Of a stretch of DNA of 64,000 nucleotides, positions 36,638-47,107 are shown piece after piece. Source of the stretch: Aphrophora alni (Eukaryota; Arthropoda; Insecta; Hemiptera; Aphrophoridae). Each line of letters begins with the position of its first letter. The first letter of the stretch is position 1. The notes below the pieces were generated by a model, which was not told where the DNA came from, did not search any database, and was given only the letters and a program-made list of their open reading frames with translations. The DNA lies in contig OY740773.1 in assembly GCA_963513935.1 (NCBI GenBank), forward strand, positions 103,215,291-103,279,290, read 5' to 3'. Position numbers and translations under genes: made by a program.

Positions 36638-37600
36638 TGAGGGCCGTTCATAAAATAACCTCATTTTAACTATAAATAAAACAGACATGCATACAGAAGC
36701 TTTATAATATACATCTTAAAACTACAGCACCCCACTATTTTTCTATATAATCACCATTTAAATGTAGGCATTTATCAGAGCGATGGACCAAGTTTGGAAA
36801 TCTTTTTCATAAAACTATTCCGCCTGGGATTTAACGAGCCTGTTACAGCATCTAAAAGGTCTTCATCTTCATCAAAGTGTTCGATGAATAGGATGTTTTG
36901 CTAGTGTAAGATGCTTTGATTAAACCATGAATAGTTGAAAATCATTACGAGCCACATCGGGGCCAATGCCAGATGATAGTGTCCCATTTGAATTGACAAA
37001 ACGGATCTTTTGTTTGCTGAACTGTGCAAGGGCAAGTGTTGTCATAAAAAAAAACAGGAAACCAGAGATGAGAAAACCACAGTGTTTGTTCTGGATGGCA
37101 TTTCTTAGTTTATTTATTGTATACCTGGTGAGATTAAAATTCATTTGATCTAATTGGATTAAAATTGATGGTCATTCTGAATTCCATAAACTTCAATTTA
37201 TGGGAATAGTTCAGTCATTGTGTACCATCAATTTTCTGAAGAAATTCATCACCAAAACTGGACTGCACCGCCATTCCTCATCGTGAATGTACATTCTCCC
37301 ATTTGTTTCATTCATTATTGTTTGGCTGTATACAGCACACAGTTTATGATAAATGGTTGCTGATGACAAATTTTTTAGCACAAAACAAATCTTATTAAAG
37401 CTCGCACTTTGCATTTCACAGGGTTTTCTTTTTCAGCACTCATTTCAATAGGTTATTATGTGCAAACAAACTACAACACAACCTTCCTACTCGTACAGCT
37501 TGGCGCGAACACTAACACATCACTGCAGGAACAGTGCCACTACGCTCATTACTACTCGCACTGAATGAAAAAAAAAGGTTACTTTCCAAACGGCCCTCGT
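36638..37600 (-). pseudogene. Degenerate mariner transposon, deleted copy
   Basis: TIRs GAGGGCCGTTCATAAAATAACC (left) and the inverted form ending GGCCCTCG (right) bound ~960 bp. Minus-strand fragments match mariner transposase: a HTH region with IYHKLCAVYSQTIMNE and VHDEEW-like residues near 37211-37400, and then NKLRNAIQNKHCGFL with an LHDNA-like remnant near 36940-37140. The middle third, with the first catalytic Asp, is deleted. Frameshifts and stops throughout. Intronic relic. Confidence 0.85.
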
Positions 37601-38582
37601 ATATGATATGTAAAATAATGCAGAATATATTTTTTTAAACAATCATACTGTAATATTGACAGTGCAGATGGTTACAGAAGACAGTATTTTTAAATAATTA
37701 ATACTGATGCACGCTACAACATAACTAACAGGAACAAACTTAAGGTTGGGTTAAACATGCTCAACAACACATGAACTAAGATACTATAATAATAATTGTT
37801 TAAAGTTTAATGGGGTGAATTAAACCTGACAAACCTAAATATGGAATCTCTACATTTCATAGCCAGTTTCATTACTTTTTGTTTCTAAGACTAATCACAG
37901 TTACTGATGGTTATATTTTAAAAGTAGCTGAGAGAGATGATAACAGTTTTCAATTTGAAACATTATTATGTTAGGTTAAAAGTCTCACAGTTACTTTAAT
38001 TAAAATTATCTTTTTAGTTTTGTACCACGGATGTTTAGGTCACATGAAATAATCTATCATGTTTTATTAGCAGTAATAATAATAGAACATAATTATTTAA
38101 ATTGGATACCTGTGGATAATCGGTAAAATTCTCAACCGAGACACTAAAAAAGAGCCATGGTGGAAAAGGTTTGTATAAACCTTAATAAGATTGTTGAATT
38201 TATAAGATATCAAGGTTTTACAATTTTCCTTCACACATATTTATGTTGAGTTTTTCACAGAAATATAAATTTGTTTTGTCTCTTAAGTTTCAAAAAGTGG
38301 GTTATGGAATGATATCTCTCTGTTGTCCATACAGACAAATCTTGATCATATTTAGTTAACTCATGGACGTATTTTGGCCATATTGCAATTAGAGATTATA
38401 ATGTTTTACATAACTCAAAAATTTAGGGGTATTTTTTCACTGTAAGACCAAAACACAAAATGATTTTGGTGAAATTTTACTAAATTAAAGTCTCCAAAAA
38501 CCTACACAAAACAAAGTATTGTGATCTTCTAAAAATAGTAAAAATGAACCATGGACATCTTAATAGACAGTTGAACATAAGA
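37601..38582. other. Intronic DNA between two mariner relics
   Basis: No gene, no recognised repeat. Confidence 0.5.
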
Positions 38583-39798
38583 GGGCAGTCCAAAAAGTAA
38601 CTTATGTTTTGGCATAGCAGGGAGTGCGGAGGGGCTAGAACCAACATCTTGGTGTGTCCACACTCAGTATACATTCAGCCGTTGTAGCATGTGGTTTGTG
38701 TTGTTTTTGCTTTGATCACAGTGAATTTTTAAAATGTTTTCTGCAATTGAAAATCTAACAAGTTGTCAAATGCAGTTAGTGATTGGATTATTGTTGACAA
38801 AAAACCACAAACTAATTGAAATTCATTGGCAACTTTATGAGGTGTACAATGTAATGAGTTATGGCGGAATTAGGCAGAGCATTTTGTTTTAAAATTCTTA
38901 TCCTAATGTTTACGATGAAGAGTGGAGTGGCCGACTGAGCTTGAAACTGATGAACTGGTGGCAAAAATCAATGGAAAGATTCATGAAAACTGCCACTTCA
39001 TATTTTCGGAGGTCTCACTTAAATTTCGTCAAATTGTACAAAGTCTGTTATGCAAAGGTAGTGATGCAAAAGATAGGCTATCAAAGTTTTGTGGCAGATG
39101 GGTACCAAAAATCATGTCAGATGATCACTAAAAACACAGTGCATGTTAGCTAATGTTGCTGTTTCTCGAAGCATACAACAAAGATGGTGACACATTCTCA
39201 AATGAGTCGTAACTGGGGGATGAGATGTGGGTAAAACATGTGAATTGTAAGACAAAAAAAAAACAGTCTATGGACTGGGGACACACAAGTTCTCACAGAA
39301 AAGAAAGGGAATGTTTGCAAACATTATTATAAAGAAAGAATATGAGCGACCACTTTTTGGGACAGCAAAGGAGTGATTCTAGTGGATTTTCTCGAATATG
39401 GTTCAATAATAAACTCCGAGACATATTGTGAAAAATTAACAATGTTAAGAAGACCAATTCAAAACAAACGTCAGGGACAGTTGAGTTCAAAGGCCAATCA
39501 CATTCGAGAGTTCTTGAATGGTTTCGGATAGGATGTCTTTGATCATCTGCTGTTCAGACAGGAACTTGTGCTGAGCAACTACCTCTAGTTTCCACACATG
39601 AGGACCAAGTTCAAGTGCTTCTGCAGGCAGGTGGCAAAATTCTATGATGGAATTAATAACGCTGGTTTACCGTTATGATGTGTCTCAATTTGAACTGAGA
39701 CTATGTTCAAAAATAGTTTAAAAGTGTGGCTTATAACACTTTTTTTCTTTCACTTGGATTTTTTATTTTAAAATGTAAGTTACTTTCCCGGACAGTCT
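38583..39798 (+). pseudogene. Degenerate mariner transposon, near full length
   Basis: TIRs GGGCAGTCCAAAAAGTAACTT and, inverted at the right, GTTACTTTCCCGGACAGTC span ~1.2 kb, the normal mariner size. Plus-strand fragments follow mariner transposase order: KLIEIHWQLYEVYNVMSYGG, YDEEWSGR, LVAKINGKIHEN, GRWVPKIMSDDHK, a DEMWVKHVN..KTKKQS-like stretch with the first catalytic Asp region, IKKEYERPLFGTAKE, and SRYDKC-like debris near the end. Many frameshifts and stops, so inactive. Confidence 0.88.
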
Positions 39799-40227
39799 TC
39801 ATATTAAAATTAATCCAAGTTGTGGCGAACAAATTTTTGTAGGTTTATGGCCCAAACCATTGTACAACAAACTTTCATTTTTCACATAAACTGGGTTGAA
39901 ATATCTTTGATTAATTTTAAAATATTCAAACTTCCAAGATGATGTTCATCGTCCATTTTTAAAATTTCAAATCTAGTATGTCCTTTATACTTAATATTTG
40001 GTTTTAATAAGACATATATGGCTGTGAAATGTTTATCCGATTACATTTTACTGAATATTATGACAAAGGATATACCAAAATCAAGATACAGATTCAAAAC
40101 ACTTGTAAAATCTTTTTTATAAAAATCTATTTCCAATATCATAAAGTAAAAATAGTATTCAGATTTCTTTTAAAGTGCAAGAATTCAAATACATTCAAAT
40201 ATAAGTACATTATAAACTGATGCTTAC
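39799..40227. other. Intronic DNA next to the penultimate exon
   Basis: If the donor at 40227 is not used, this is 3' UTR of the short PP2A B'' isoform. No AATAAA (minus) is obvious within the first ~200 nt. Confidence 0.45.
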
Positions 40228-40310
40228 AATTCTTCCTGGTTATCATTTCCTCCTTCCTCTGCAACCAACAGTTCATACTCTTCAGCTGCATAACGGTCCC
40301 AGTCTGACAT
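40228..40310 (-). CDS. PP2A B'' regulatory subunit, penultimate exon
   Basis: 83-nt exon after acceptor TGTTTCACAG-type site (minus strand). It encodes MSDWDRYAAEEYELLVAEE and then GGNDNQEE. The SDWDR.AAEEYE.LVAEE block is the conserved C-terminal motif of PPP2R3-type B'' subunits and follows the second EF-hand region. The exon ends at GAATT|GTAAGC. The donor GTAAGC overlaps an in-frame TTG-TAA, so unspliced transcripts would stop two bases into the intron (ending EEL, stop 40224-40226), whereas spliced ones enter the acidic exon at 25802. This gives a ready switch between a short and a long C-terminus. The intron that follows is 14.4 kb. Confidence 0.9.
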
Positions 40311-40789
40311 CTGTTTCACAAAATAAAGACAAAAATTATAAAATATCTTCAGTTTATTTAAACACATTTTAAAGCCTTGTTGTTATAGATTTTAACTATG
40401 TATATAGTGTGTACTACACCAAATAACATTGATTTAATCTAAGAAAATTAAACCAAGGAAATTTTTTCCAATTAGAAAAAAATATCGGTCAAAGAAAATT
40501 AATTTGATTTATAAAATCGACTACTGTACTCATTTTGTGGACATCAAAGTTGAAAAGTTAATAGAAAATAAATTCAGGAATAATCTGAATTGTATAGTAT
40601 GAATAAAGAAATAATTGTTGTAGTATAAAAAGATCCACAAAAAATTTAAATTGTTCAAGACCAGAAAGCTTTCAAGAGGAGTCTTCGACAACTCTTGGTG
40701 TTAACTCTATTTACACAGGTGGTAGATCAATTTTTAAATTTTTTACTATTTATGCTAAGGATCATAGGTACTTGGCGGTATTCCATTTT

Positions 40790-41405
40790 AATAAATAAAA
40801 CACTTTTATTTTTTAGAAAAACCACAAATTTAATGAAACTTGCCGACCATGGTTTCGCTAGTTACAGCATTGTCAAGGTAATTTAAAATTTACAAGAATA
40901 AGGAAAAAGGTACAGTACAGATTACAAACAATAGCTGGATATTCCCCATTGTAACCTAAATTGGAATGTAGAGAGTGGGGGACAATGGACTATGACCTTT
41001 GGGGAGTGGGGAGTTATTTAATTGTAATTGTTCATTTAAAACTAACACATTTTTATCCTTAACTAATCTATTAATTTCTAATGATTCTAGAATATTATTT
41101 TTTTTAGATTTATTAGATATATGCGAAATATCAAAATTTATGTTAGAATGAAAATCTGTAACATTATGTGTTTTTAAGTGATTAGCAAAACTAGAATCAA
41201 TATGACACCTAGCCTCTAACTTCTATCATGTTCCCCTAATCTAATTTTAAAATTTCTCCCAATGACCAAAGGTTTGTAATGTGTACCGAACATTTTTCCT
41301 TATTCTTGTAAAATATCTTGACAATGCTGTAACTAGCGAAACCATGGTCGGCAAGTTTCATTTAATTTGTGGTTATACTAAAAAATTTAAATGTTTTATT
41401 TATCA
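40790..41405 (-). mobile_element. Penelope-like element fragment (PLE-A) with inverted terminal repeats
   Basis: Minus strand 41281-41030 encodes the C-terminal part of a Penelope GIY-YIG endonuclease: GRNFKIRLGEHDR-like segment, SSFANHLKTHNVTDFHSN, FDISHISNKSKKNNILESL, and VLVLNEQLQLNN, with frameshifts at the start. It is followed by the 3' tail (40907-40790). A second copy of that tail lies in opposite orientation at 41294-41405, so ~115-bp arms containing CCGACCATGGTTTCGCTAGTTACAGCATTG are inverted around the coding remnant. Penelope elements are known for terminal repeats in direct or inverted orientation. The reverse transcriptase is absent. Confidence 0.8.
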
Positions 41406-41844
41406 AATAATATTTTTAGATTTGGAGGTGGACCAGGTGCTTCATGGGGAAATTGTTTGGCTTGGTGTCCAGGGATTAAATTTGTTTTTACTTATAATTA
41501 TAATAAATTGTAATGTCCTATATTTATTGTATGTAAGTTTTATATTTTTGTTTGTGTTTTATGTATTATTATTAAGATGAAGATATGTTATTGATAGCGA
41601 TACTTGGAATGGCTGATTGATTTGGACATGAACAAGCCTTTTATTATACTGTGTCTTCTTTGTATTGATATTGTGTTGTATAGTTACTTGTATGCTTGTC
41701 ACTTAATTGTAGTTGTAATTTATAAAGATTAATTTGTTAGAGGGAATAACTTTTATATACTATATATTTTGTAATATGACTCTTGTTATACAAATTAATT
41801 TGTCATAAAAAGAATTTAAAAAGTTTAAAGTTGAAAAATCTTGT
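41406..41844. other. Intronic DNA, unassigned
   Basis: Carries an open plus-strand stretch extending from the Penelope tail (to 41580). Hydrophobic residues reflect T-rich sequence. Nothing recognised. Confidence 0.4.
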
Positions 41845-42062
41845 ATGGTCATCGCCTTATAAAAAGAAATGGTAGAAAAGAACATACAATAATACACTAA
41901 TAGCTTCACGGTCGGAAGAGAACAAGAGATGGTCCAAAGAGACTTGATAGGAAAGATAAAAGAGAGGGATCTAACCCAAGACTACATGAAAATAACGAGT
42001 AGATACAGCTAGGTCCATCGGGATTTCCATCTCTATACTCATTATAAATGAGCCCCATATGG
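41845..42062 (+). repeat. Interspersed repeat family R, copy 4
   Basis: CATCGCCTTATAAAAAGAAA, CACGGTCGGAAGAGAACAAG, GATAGGAAAGATAAAAGAGA, GGGATCTAACCCAAGACTAC, TACAGCTAGGTCCATCGGGA, ending ...ATGAGCCCCATATGG. One of the best preserved copies. Confidence 0.85.
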
Positions 42063-42076
42063 TTAAATAATAAATA

Positions 42077-43110
42077 CAAGGGACATCAGAAAAGTAACTT
42101 CTGTTTTCCAATGTCATGATATGGTTCTAAAGTTGTGGAACAATAGTGTGACTCTATATACCTACATCTAGTAGTGTTAGAGAAAATTCATTTTCACCGT
42201 TACTCACTAAACACCTATCAAAATAAGTGTCAGCTGTGAAATACTTTGTGTTGTAAAATTTCCGTTAACCGAAAACTGTATATTAGTTGATTTTTAGTGA
42301 CAACTTTATGAAGTTATTGCCTAGAACGTAATGAGTGAGATTAGCGTGAGACAATGATGCTGTTTGTTTAAAACTGAGCAGACCAATGTGTTCAATGAAA
42401 ACACAGAGATCTGATCAGCCAAATGTGGTTCAGAAGATGAATAAGAAAGTTTGTAAACGGCTAATTCACCATTTCAGAGCTGAGCTTCTTCTTAACTCTA
42501 CTGATTGAGAAAGTGATCAGTGTTTACGAAATATTTCAAAACTTTAATGTTTGTTGTGTGTTTTCTTACTTATGTACTATTGGGTAAACAAAGGACCATT
42601 TTCCAAGGTAAGCCTGTCTCCTGTCCATACAAAATCTAACCAATTATATATATACACATAAATTGGGAGGTAATAGTTTTTCTCCCAGGAAAAGAATGGC
42701 AATGTCTTTTGTGACAGAAGAGATTTGTTAATACATTTAATAGAACGTAGCACCACAATCATTCAGATATTTACTGTAAAACACTAGAGAAGTTAAGAAG
42801 GGCCATTCAGAACAAAAGATGTGACACGACCACCTATAAGCTCATAGGTGGTCTTCTAACACAGCCATGCCTGGTCATATACTGCTATGAATACATGTAA
42901 CCATCTCATAGAGTCTACATTTGGTACCTAGCGATTATCATCTACTCACGTGCAAGTTAAATTGACTGCACAGCAGTGCTTTGAAAATGACAAAGAATTC
43001 CATTCCAGCATTAAGGTATAGCTTAAATTACAAGCGGTAGAATTTTATGACGATGGAATACAAATACAAATATCTCAATTTGCAACCAATTATATAAAAA
43101 GTCGTAATTT
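42077..43110 (+). pseudogene. Degenerate mariner relic
   Basis: Left end CAAGGGACATCAGAAAAGTAACTT is mariner-type. Fragments of transposase appear on the plus strand: an EISVRQ-type HTH piece near 42330, MKVIHLIER-like debris near 42730, and a C-terminal LKLQAVEFYDDGIQ near 43020-43070 that matches the usual QA.EFY.DGI..L motif. Right terminus not found. Inactive. Confidence 0.65.
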
Positions 43111-43157
43111 CTTTTTATATATAGTCTTTTCTTTAAAGTAGGAAAACCTCTTGTTCA

Positions 43158-43385
43158 CCATTGCTTTATAAAAAAAAGAAGGGGAAAAAAACATAAAATA
43201 AAGACCCCTAGCTCTTGAATACTCTCAAAGCATCAGGGTCGGGGAAAAAAAACAAGAGTCGGTAATGAAAGAGAAAACTGGTAGAAGAGATGAAAGATAT
43301 ATCCCAATACTATATGAAAAAAGGTGTAGAACCAGTTAAGTTTCCTCGGGATTGCCACACCCATATTCACTATAGGTGAGCCCCT
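43158..43385 (+). repeat. Interspersed repeat family R, copy 5
   Basis: CATTGCTTTATAAAAAAAAG, ATAAAATAAAGACCCCTAGC, AAAGCATCAGGGTCGG, AACAAGAGTCGGTAATG, AGTTTCCTCGGGATTGCC, CTATAGGTGAGCCCCTGAG. Shows both family ends. Confidence 0.85.
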
Positions 43386-43629
43386 GAGAACTTTAAATTG
43401 TATATTACACATTTCGTAACTGTATTGTTGTGTTTTTTTTTTAATAATAAGACATAAATTACTTTCTAAAATACTTTGTAAATTAATTACACAGCTGTTA
43501 CAAAATAACTATTGATCTCAGTTGAATACAAAATATACTCTAGTGATTAAAATTACTTTTAGAAATATTTTACTATTAAATAAATTGTTTTTTACAAAAA
43601 GTATATTTTTAATGAAAATTTATATTTAC

Positions 43630-43647
43630 CTGGTCTGGTTCCATATC
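43630..43647 (-). CDS. PP2A B'' regulatory subunit, 18-nt microexon
   Basis: GATATGGAACCAGACCAG (DMEPDQ) is flanked by an AG acceptor (TATTCAAAG) and a GTAAAT donor. It is phase 0 on both sides and lies 142 bp downstream of the preceding exon. Known relatives have an acidic or proline-containing linker (…DGPEP…) between the EQRDPFA.Q.D block and SDWDR, exactly where this falls. Skipping it would keep the frame, so it may be alternatively spliced. The call rests on splice sites, phase and position only. Confidence 0.7.
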
Positions 43648-43789
43648 CTTTGAATAAGCATGAAACAACAAATACTTAAGTTGTTATATAATTAATTATA
43701 CTGTATAATGAAACAGATTTTCTTTAAATAAAGATAAAATTCACGTTAATAAAATTCATAATAATTATAATTATTTGCATAATGTTTAC

Positions 43790-43954
43790 CTCTGTATCAT
43801 GATCACGCTGCGATGCAAACGGATCTCTCTGCTCGTGATCCAAATACTTCTCCAAATTAAAGAAAGTGTCGAAGAATATTGGTGTCATTTTACATTTCTT
43901 GAGATCAGTTAATGAGATCTTACCAGGTATTGCTGGTCTAATCATGTCTAACAT
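43790..43954 (-). CDS. PP2A B'' regulatory subunit, exon with FFDTFFNLEKYLDHEQRDPF
   Basis: 165-nt phase-0 exon (55 codons) between TTTCAG and GTAAAC. It begins MLDMIRPAIPGKISLTDLKK and continues CKMTPIFFDTFFNLEKYLDH then EQRDPFASQRDHDTE. This matches, nearly residue by residue as I recall the family, the region of human PPP2R3A just after the second EF-hand (LCQMLDLVKP…GKITL.DLKRC….FYDTFFNLEKYLDHEQRDPFA.QKD). In the holoenzyme this part of the B'' subunit belongs to the C-terminal EF-hand domain that contacts the scaffold and catalytic subunits. It is the best-conserved exon in the window. Confidence 0.97.
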
Positions 43955-44589
43955 CTGAAAAGATATAATACACACAATAAATCACAGGTAAAACAGGTAG
44001 CATTACACCAATATGAGTATATTATATTTATATCTCTTTACCATGCACGAAATTAATTGATTTATCTACAAGGCCGACCTTATGTCTAGCACAGGATAAC
44101 AAAAAAAAACAATATTTGATACCATAATATTAAAATAAAATTTAGTAATATTGTCACTAGATGTCTCATATCAATTAATCAATCAATTGTCTTTAATTAT
44201 TTAACTGGCAATGGACATAGTCAATAAATATAATTAAGAAGAAATTTGGTAATAATAATTTGAACATAATAAAACTAAATTCTAAAAAGAAACAATTAAA
44301 AATAAAATTATGTGCTTAGACTAAAATAGTAATTAAATGGAGAACCATTTTTGATTATGAGCCAGTTAAAAATAATAAACACGAAATAAAAAATTCTAAA
44401 ATTCCTAGGTAAACAATTGTCCCATGTAAATCTAATCAGCTAATAAAAAACAATTAAACAAAAAGTAACAAAGTTAATAATATAAATTTGAGAAATATTT
44501 GCTATTCAATAATACGTTATGTACTGAATGCAGCTTTTTTTCACTAGGTTTTGAAAATAATATCATTTAAATGGCGGCCTCCATTCATG

Positions 44590-45085
44590 ATACACATATC
44601 TAATCAAGATCTGAAGTTTTGCATAACTCACTGAGTGAGTTGTGGTGTTATTATGGTTATTTATTGGTGTATAGCAGCCTTCAGATTGCCTTAAAGAAAA
44701 AAGCTACAAGGATTGAGATTGTGTGATTGTTCCGGCCATCATATAACAAGAATCAAATGCCCGGGAAATAGTTCTGTCAAAACAGCCATTGATATTAACC
44801 ACACTTTCTAATTTCCAAGTTTAGTGAGTTTTGATCCGAAAAAGTTTTTTAACATATGCACATAATGAGTAGTAATCACTGCCTTCATCAAAAAAGTATG
44901 GACATTAAACACCAACATTTGCAACAGCGCACCAAACAGGTAACACATAGACTATGTAAAGGTCTCTCACGAAGTTGGCGAGGGTATTTTCTGCCTAATA
45001 ACAATAATTCTGCTTGTTAACAGTCCCATTAGGTGAAAGTGTGCTTCGTCTCCCGTAAACAGAACAGCATTTGCAGGAACATTTT
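44590..45085 (-). pseudogene. DUF4817-type Tc1/mariner relic (DDE core)
   Basis: Minus strand gives NAVLFTGDEAHFHLMGLLTS, corresponding to the family's F.DEAHFHLSG..N.QN.R.W catalytic segment, then MCYLFGALLQMLV (a VWCA-like strand), FDEGSDYYSLCAYVKKLF (the FF.........Y...L block) and, near 44730, an SHNLNPCSFF-like remnant of SPDL.P.DFFLWG. Stops and frameshifts throughout. It overlaps head-on with a mariner fragment on the plus strand. Intronic. Confidence 0.65.
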
Positions 45086-45419
45086 ACAGGACACAATAAA
45101 TGCTGTATCTTATTGTGAGATTTTAAAGAAATTGCATCGTGCAATCCAAAACAAAAGGTGTTTAATCATGATGTTGTGTGACTGCATGATAATGTTTAGC
45201 TGCACACTGTGCTCAAACCCAAGGAAACCCAACTCCATGTGACTTTCATCACTCATTTCTGCTTTTAAAACAATTCCTTGTCAGTCAGTGTTCCACACTA
45301 CAATAAATGTTTTAATATTGGAGGAAAAGTAGATAATGATACGTTCTTTCTGTTAATTGTTTAAAAATAGATTATTTTTTAATAGTGTAATGGTATTTAC
45401 TTTTCGAACATCCCTCACA
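45070..45419 (+). pseudogene. Mariner transposase 3' fragment
   Basis: AVSYCEILKKLHRAIQNKRC matches the mariner block YCETLKKLRRAIQNKRRG, followed by an LHDN-like remnant and HYNKCFNIGGKV near 45280. Right terminus TTTACTTTTCGAACATCCCTCAC at 45395-45418 is a mariner TIR. The 5' half is missing and replaced by the oppositely oriented DUF4817 relic. Confidence 0.75.
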
Positions 45420-45462
45420 ATTAACAGTTTAAGTTATAACAGGAAATATGCGGGGCACTAAC

Positions 45463-45589
45463 CTGACATAAACAATCTTCAAAAGGAAGGCATTCAATTC
45501 CAATAGCTTCCATTCTTTGCAGCTGTTCATCGTAGAAATATTCCAATTCATACATGGATAGGTAGCCATCTCCATCAAGATCCATACAC
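45463..45589 (-). CDS. PP2A B'' regulatory subunit, canonical EF-hand exon
   Basis: 127-nt exon, acceptor ATTATGCAG, donor GTTAGT. Its first base completes the Arg codon begun in the previous exon (AG|G), then CMDLDGDGYLSMYELEYFYD and EQLQRMEAIGIECLPFEDCLCQ. The loop D-L-D-G-D-G-Y-L-S-M-Y-E has the EF-hand calcium ligands D1, D3, D5, S9 and E12, with a backbone ligand at Y7 and G6 intact, so calcium binding should be preserved. PPP2R3 subunits are calcium-responsive PP2A targeting subunits, and this is their signature loop. Confidence 0.97.
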
Positions 45590-45978
45590 CTGCATAATAT
45601 AATAGAACTTCATTTATTAGGAAGTAAGACTTTTATACTATAAATTAATTTAAAACATTAACACAAAGACCATCTCGTCTCTAACCGGGTCCTAAATTAG
45701 GACCTTCACAACCTGCAAACAAAACAAAACACAACATTAAAATCCCACTCATAAACACAATCTGTGATTAAATATTGGTACAAATCGACATTAATTAACA
45801 GACGTTACAAACACACAAACATTAATACAACCAACATTTACCTTCCTATAAAACAGCCAACAGACAGAGACACCATTTTGTAGACAATCTGTGAGAGAGA
45901 CAATCTGTCACAGATTAACCACCACAGAGTCTCTACCATAGATGAGATATAGTAGGCAGTATTACATATTTATGTTTT

Positions 45979-46335
45979 TATTTCTAATTTTTAAAATCAA
46001 TGATATAGGTATCGAAGGATGCAGAATTGAAAGTAAAACAACTACTTAAAATTTCAGTTTGATATCTCGAAGGGTTTAGGAGGAATTGCATTTTAAAAGT
46101 AATAAAAAATGTTGGTTTTTAACATTTCCTGTTTTGCCATTTGCAGTCCACTCTTTAAACATTTATATCTCAGCCAGTAATAATCCAAATGATACAAATA
46201 TTTCTGTCAGTAAAGTCAAAAGTTCAAATTTTGATTGGGTTTTTTCAAATTGGAAATATCTCTTTTAGTTTAGGAGAAATTAATTGTCAAAAACTGAAAT
46301 TTTTCGACTTTTCTAAAAACGTAAGGGGATTACCT
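45979..46335 (-). repeat. Solitary diverged copy of the 640-bp satellite
   Basis: Read on the plus strand, GGTATCGAAGGATGCAGAATTGAAAG, TTTGATATCTCGAAGGGTTTAGGAGGAATTGCA, TTTTTAACATTTCCTGTTTTGCCATTTGCA, AAAGTTCAAATTTTGATTGG, TTTTTTCAAATTGGAAATATCTCTTTTAGTTTAGGAG, ending CGTAAGGGG are collinear with the reverse complement of the satellite monomer. Similarity is perhaps 65-70% by eye, with a segment between the two 133-bp sub-repeats missing. It lies in the intron between the EF-hand exon and the 5' exon, more than 30 kb from the array. No tandem partner. Confidence 0.75.
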
Positions 46336-46884
46336 AGATTTTAATAGTCATCTAATACAGTATGTAATAGAGACTTGTCACAGCATTAGCTGCAAAATAT
46401 ACATAATATAATACAGGAAGATATTGATATACCACGTGGGCCATAAGTCAGTTGACAAAAATGCTTAATTGTGAGTAACAAAATTATTTACAAAGACTGT
46501 AATTATATAAAAGTTACACAGTATGTGCACTAATATAATAGATTTTCAAAATGCCCTCCTGTTTGAAGCAAATTGATATTTTGTCAACAAGGAATCGCAA
46601 ATTTTATCAGTTCAGTTTAATGAAGGACAGCCATTTGAATTTAGTTTGTATTCATTGTTTTAAGTGTTCAATACTGTTAATTCTCTCAGGGTAAACTCAA
46701 TCTTTTACCATCCCCCATACAGAATTTATAAAGGAGGTTTATAAATATATGATTTGTAATCCTGTTTTACCTAGAATGTATTGCCTTCCTAAAATACATA
46801 AAGGGGATAAGTCTATGAGACCTATTGTTTCTGGAATTAACTCCCCAACTTACAAGCTTTCTAAATTGTTAGTAGAAGAGTTTT

Positions 46885-47107
46885 GATAAGCATGTTTTTG
46901 GTTCCAAGTCACAATTTAAATAAAATATTTAATTACCTTAGGTCCGTCTTGTGACTTCGTTGTTGATTGCTTTTTACATGTTTACATGTTTGCTTTTTAC
47001 ATTGAAAAGTAATTTTCTGATGATGGGGTTATGGCCTCGAAACATGTAAAAAGCAATCAACAACGAAGTCACAAGATGGACCTAAGGTAATTAAATATTT
47101 TATTTAT
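46885..47107. mobile_element. Palindromic insertion inside PLE-B
   Basis: Interrupts the RT right after the LLVEEF codons. The 12-bp TAGAAGAGTTTT occurs at 46873-46884 and 47107-47118, consistent with a target duplication, and RT similarity resumes after the second copy. Arms 46919-46981 and 47041-47106 are ~63-bp near-perfect inverted repeats (TTAATTACCTTAGGTCC, TTGTGACTTCGTTGTTGATTGCTTTTTACATG). The centre has CTGATGA (47017), a short GGGG/CCTC stem and CGAAACATGT (47038), i.e. a Penelope-tail/hammerhead-like core. About 33 bp at the left end lie outside the palindrome. Confidence 0.8.
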
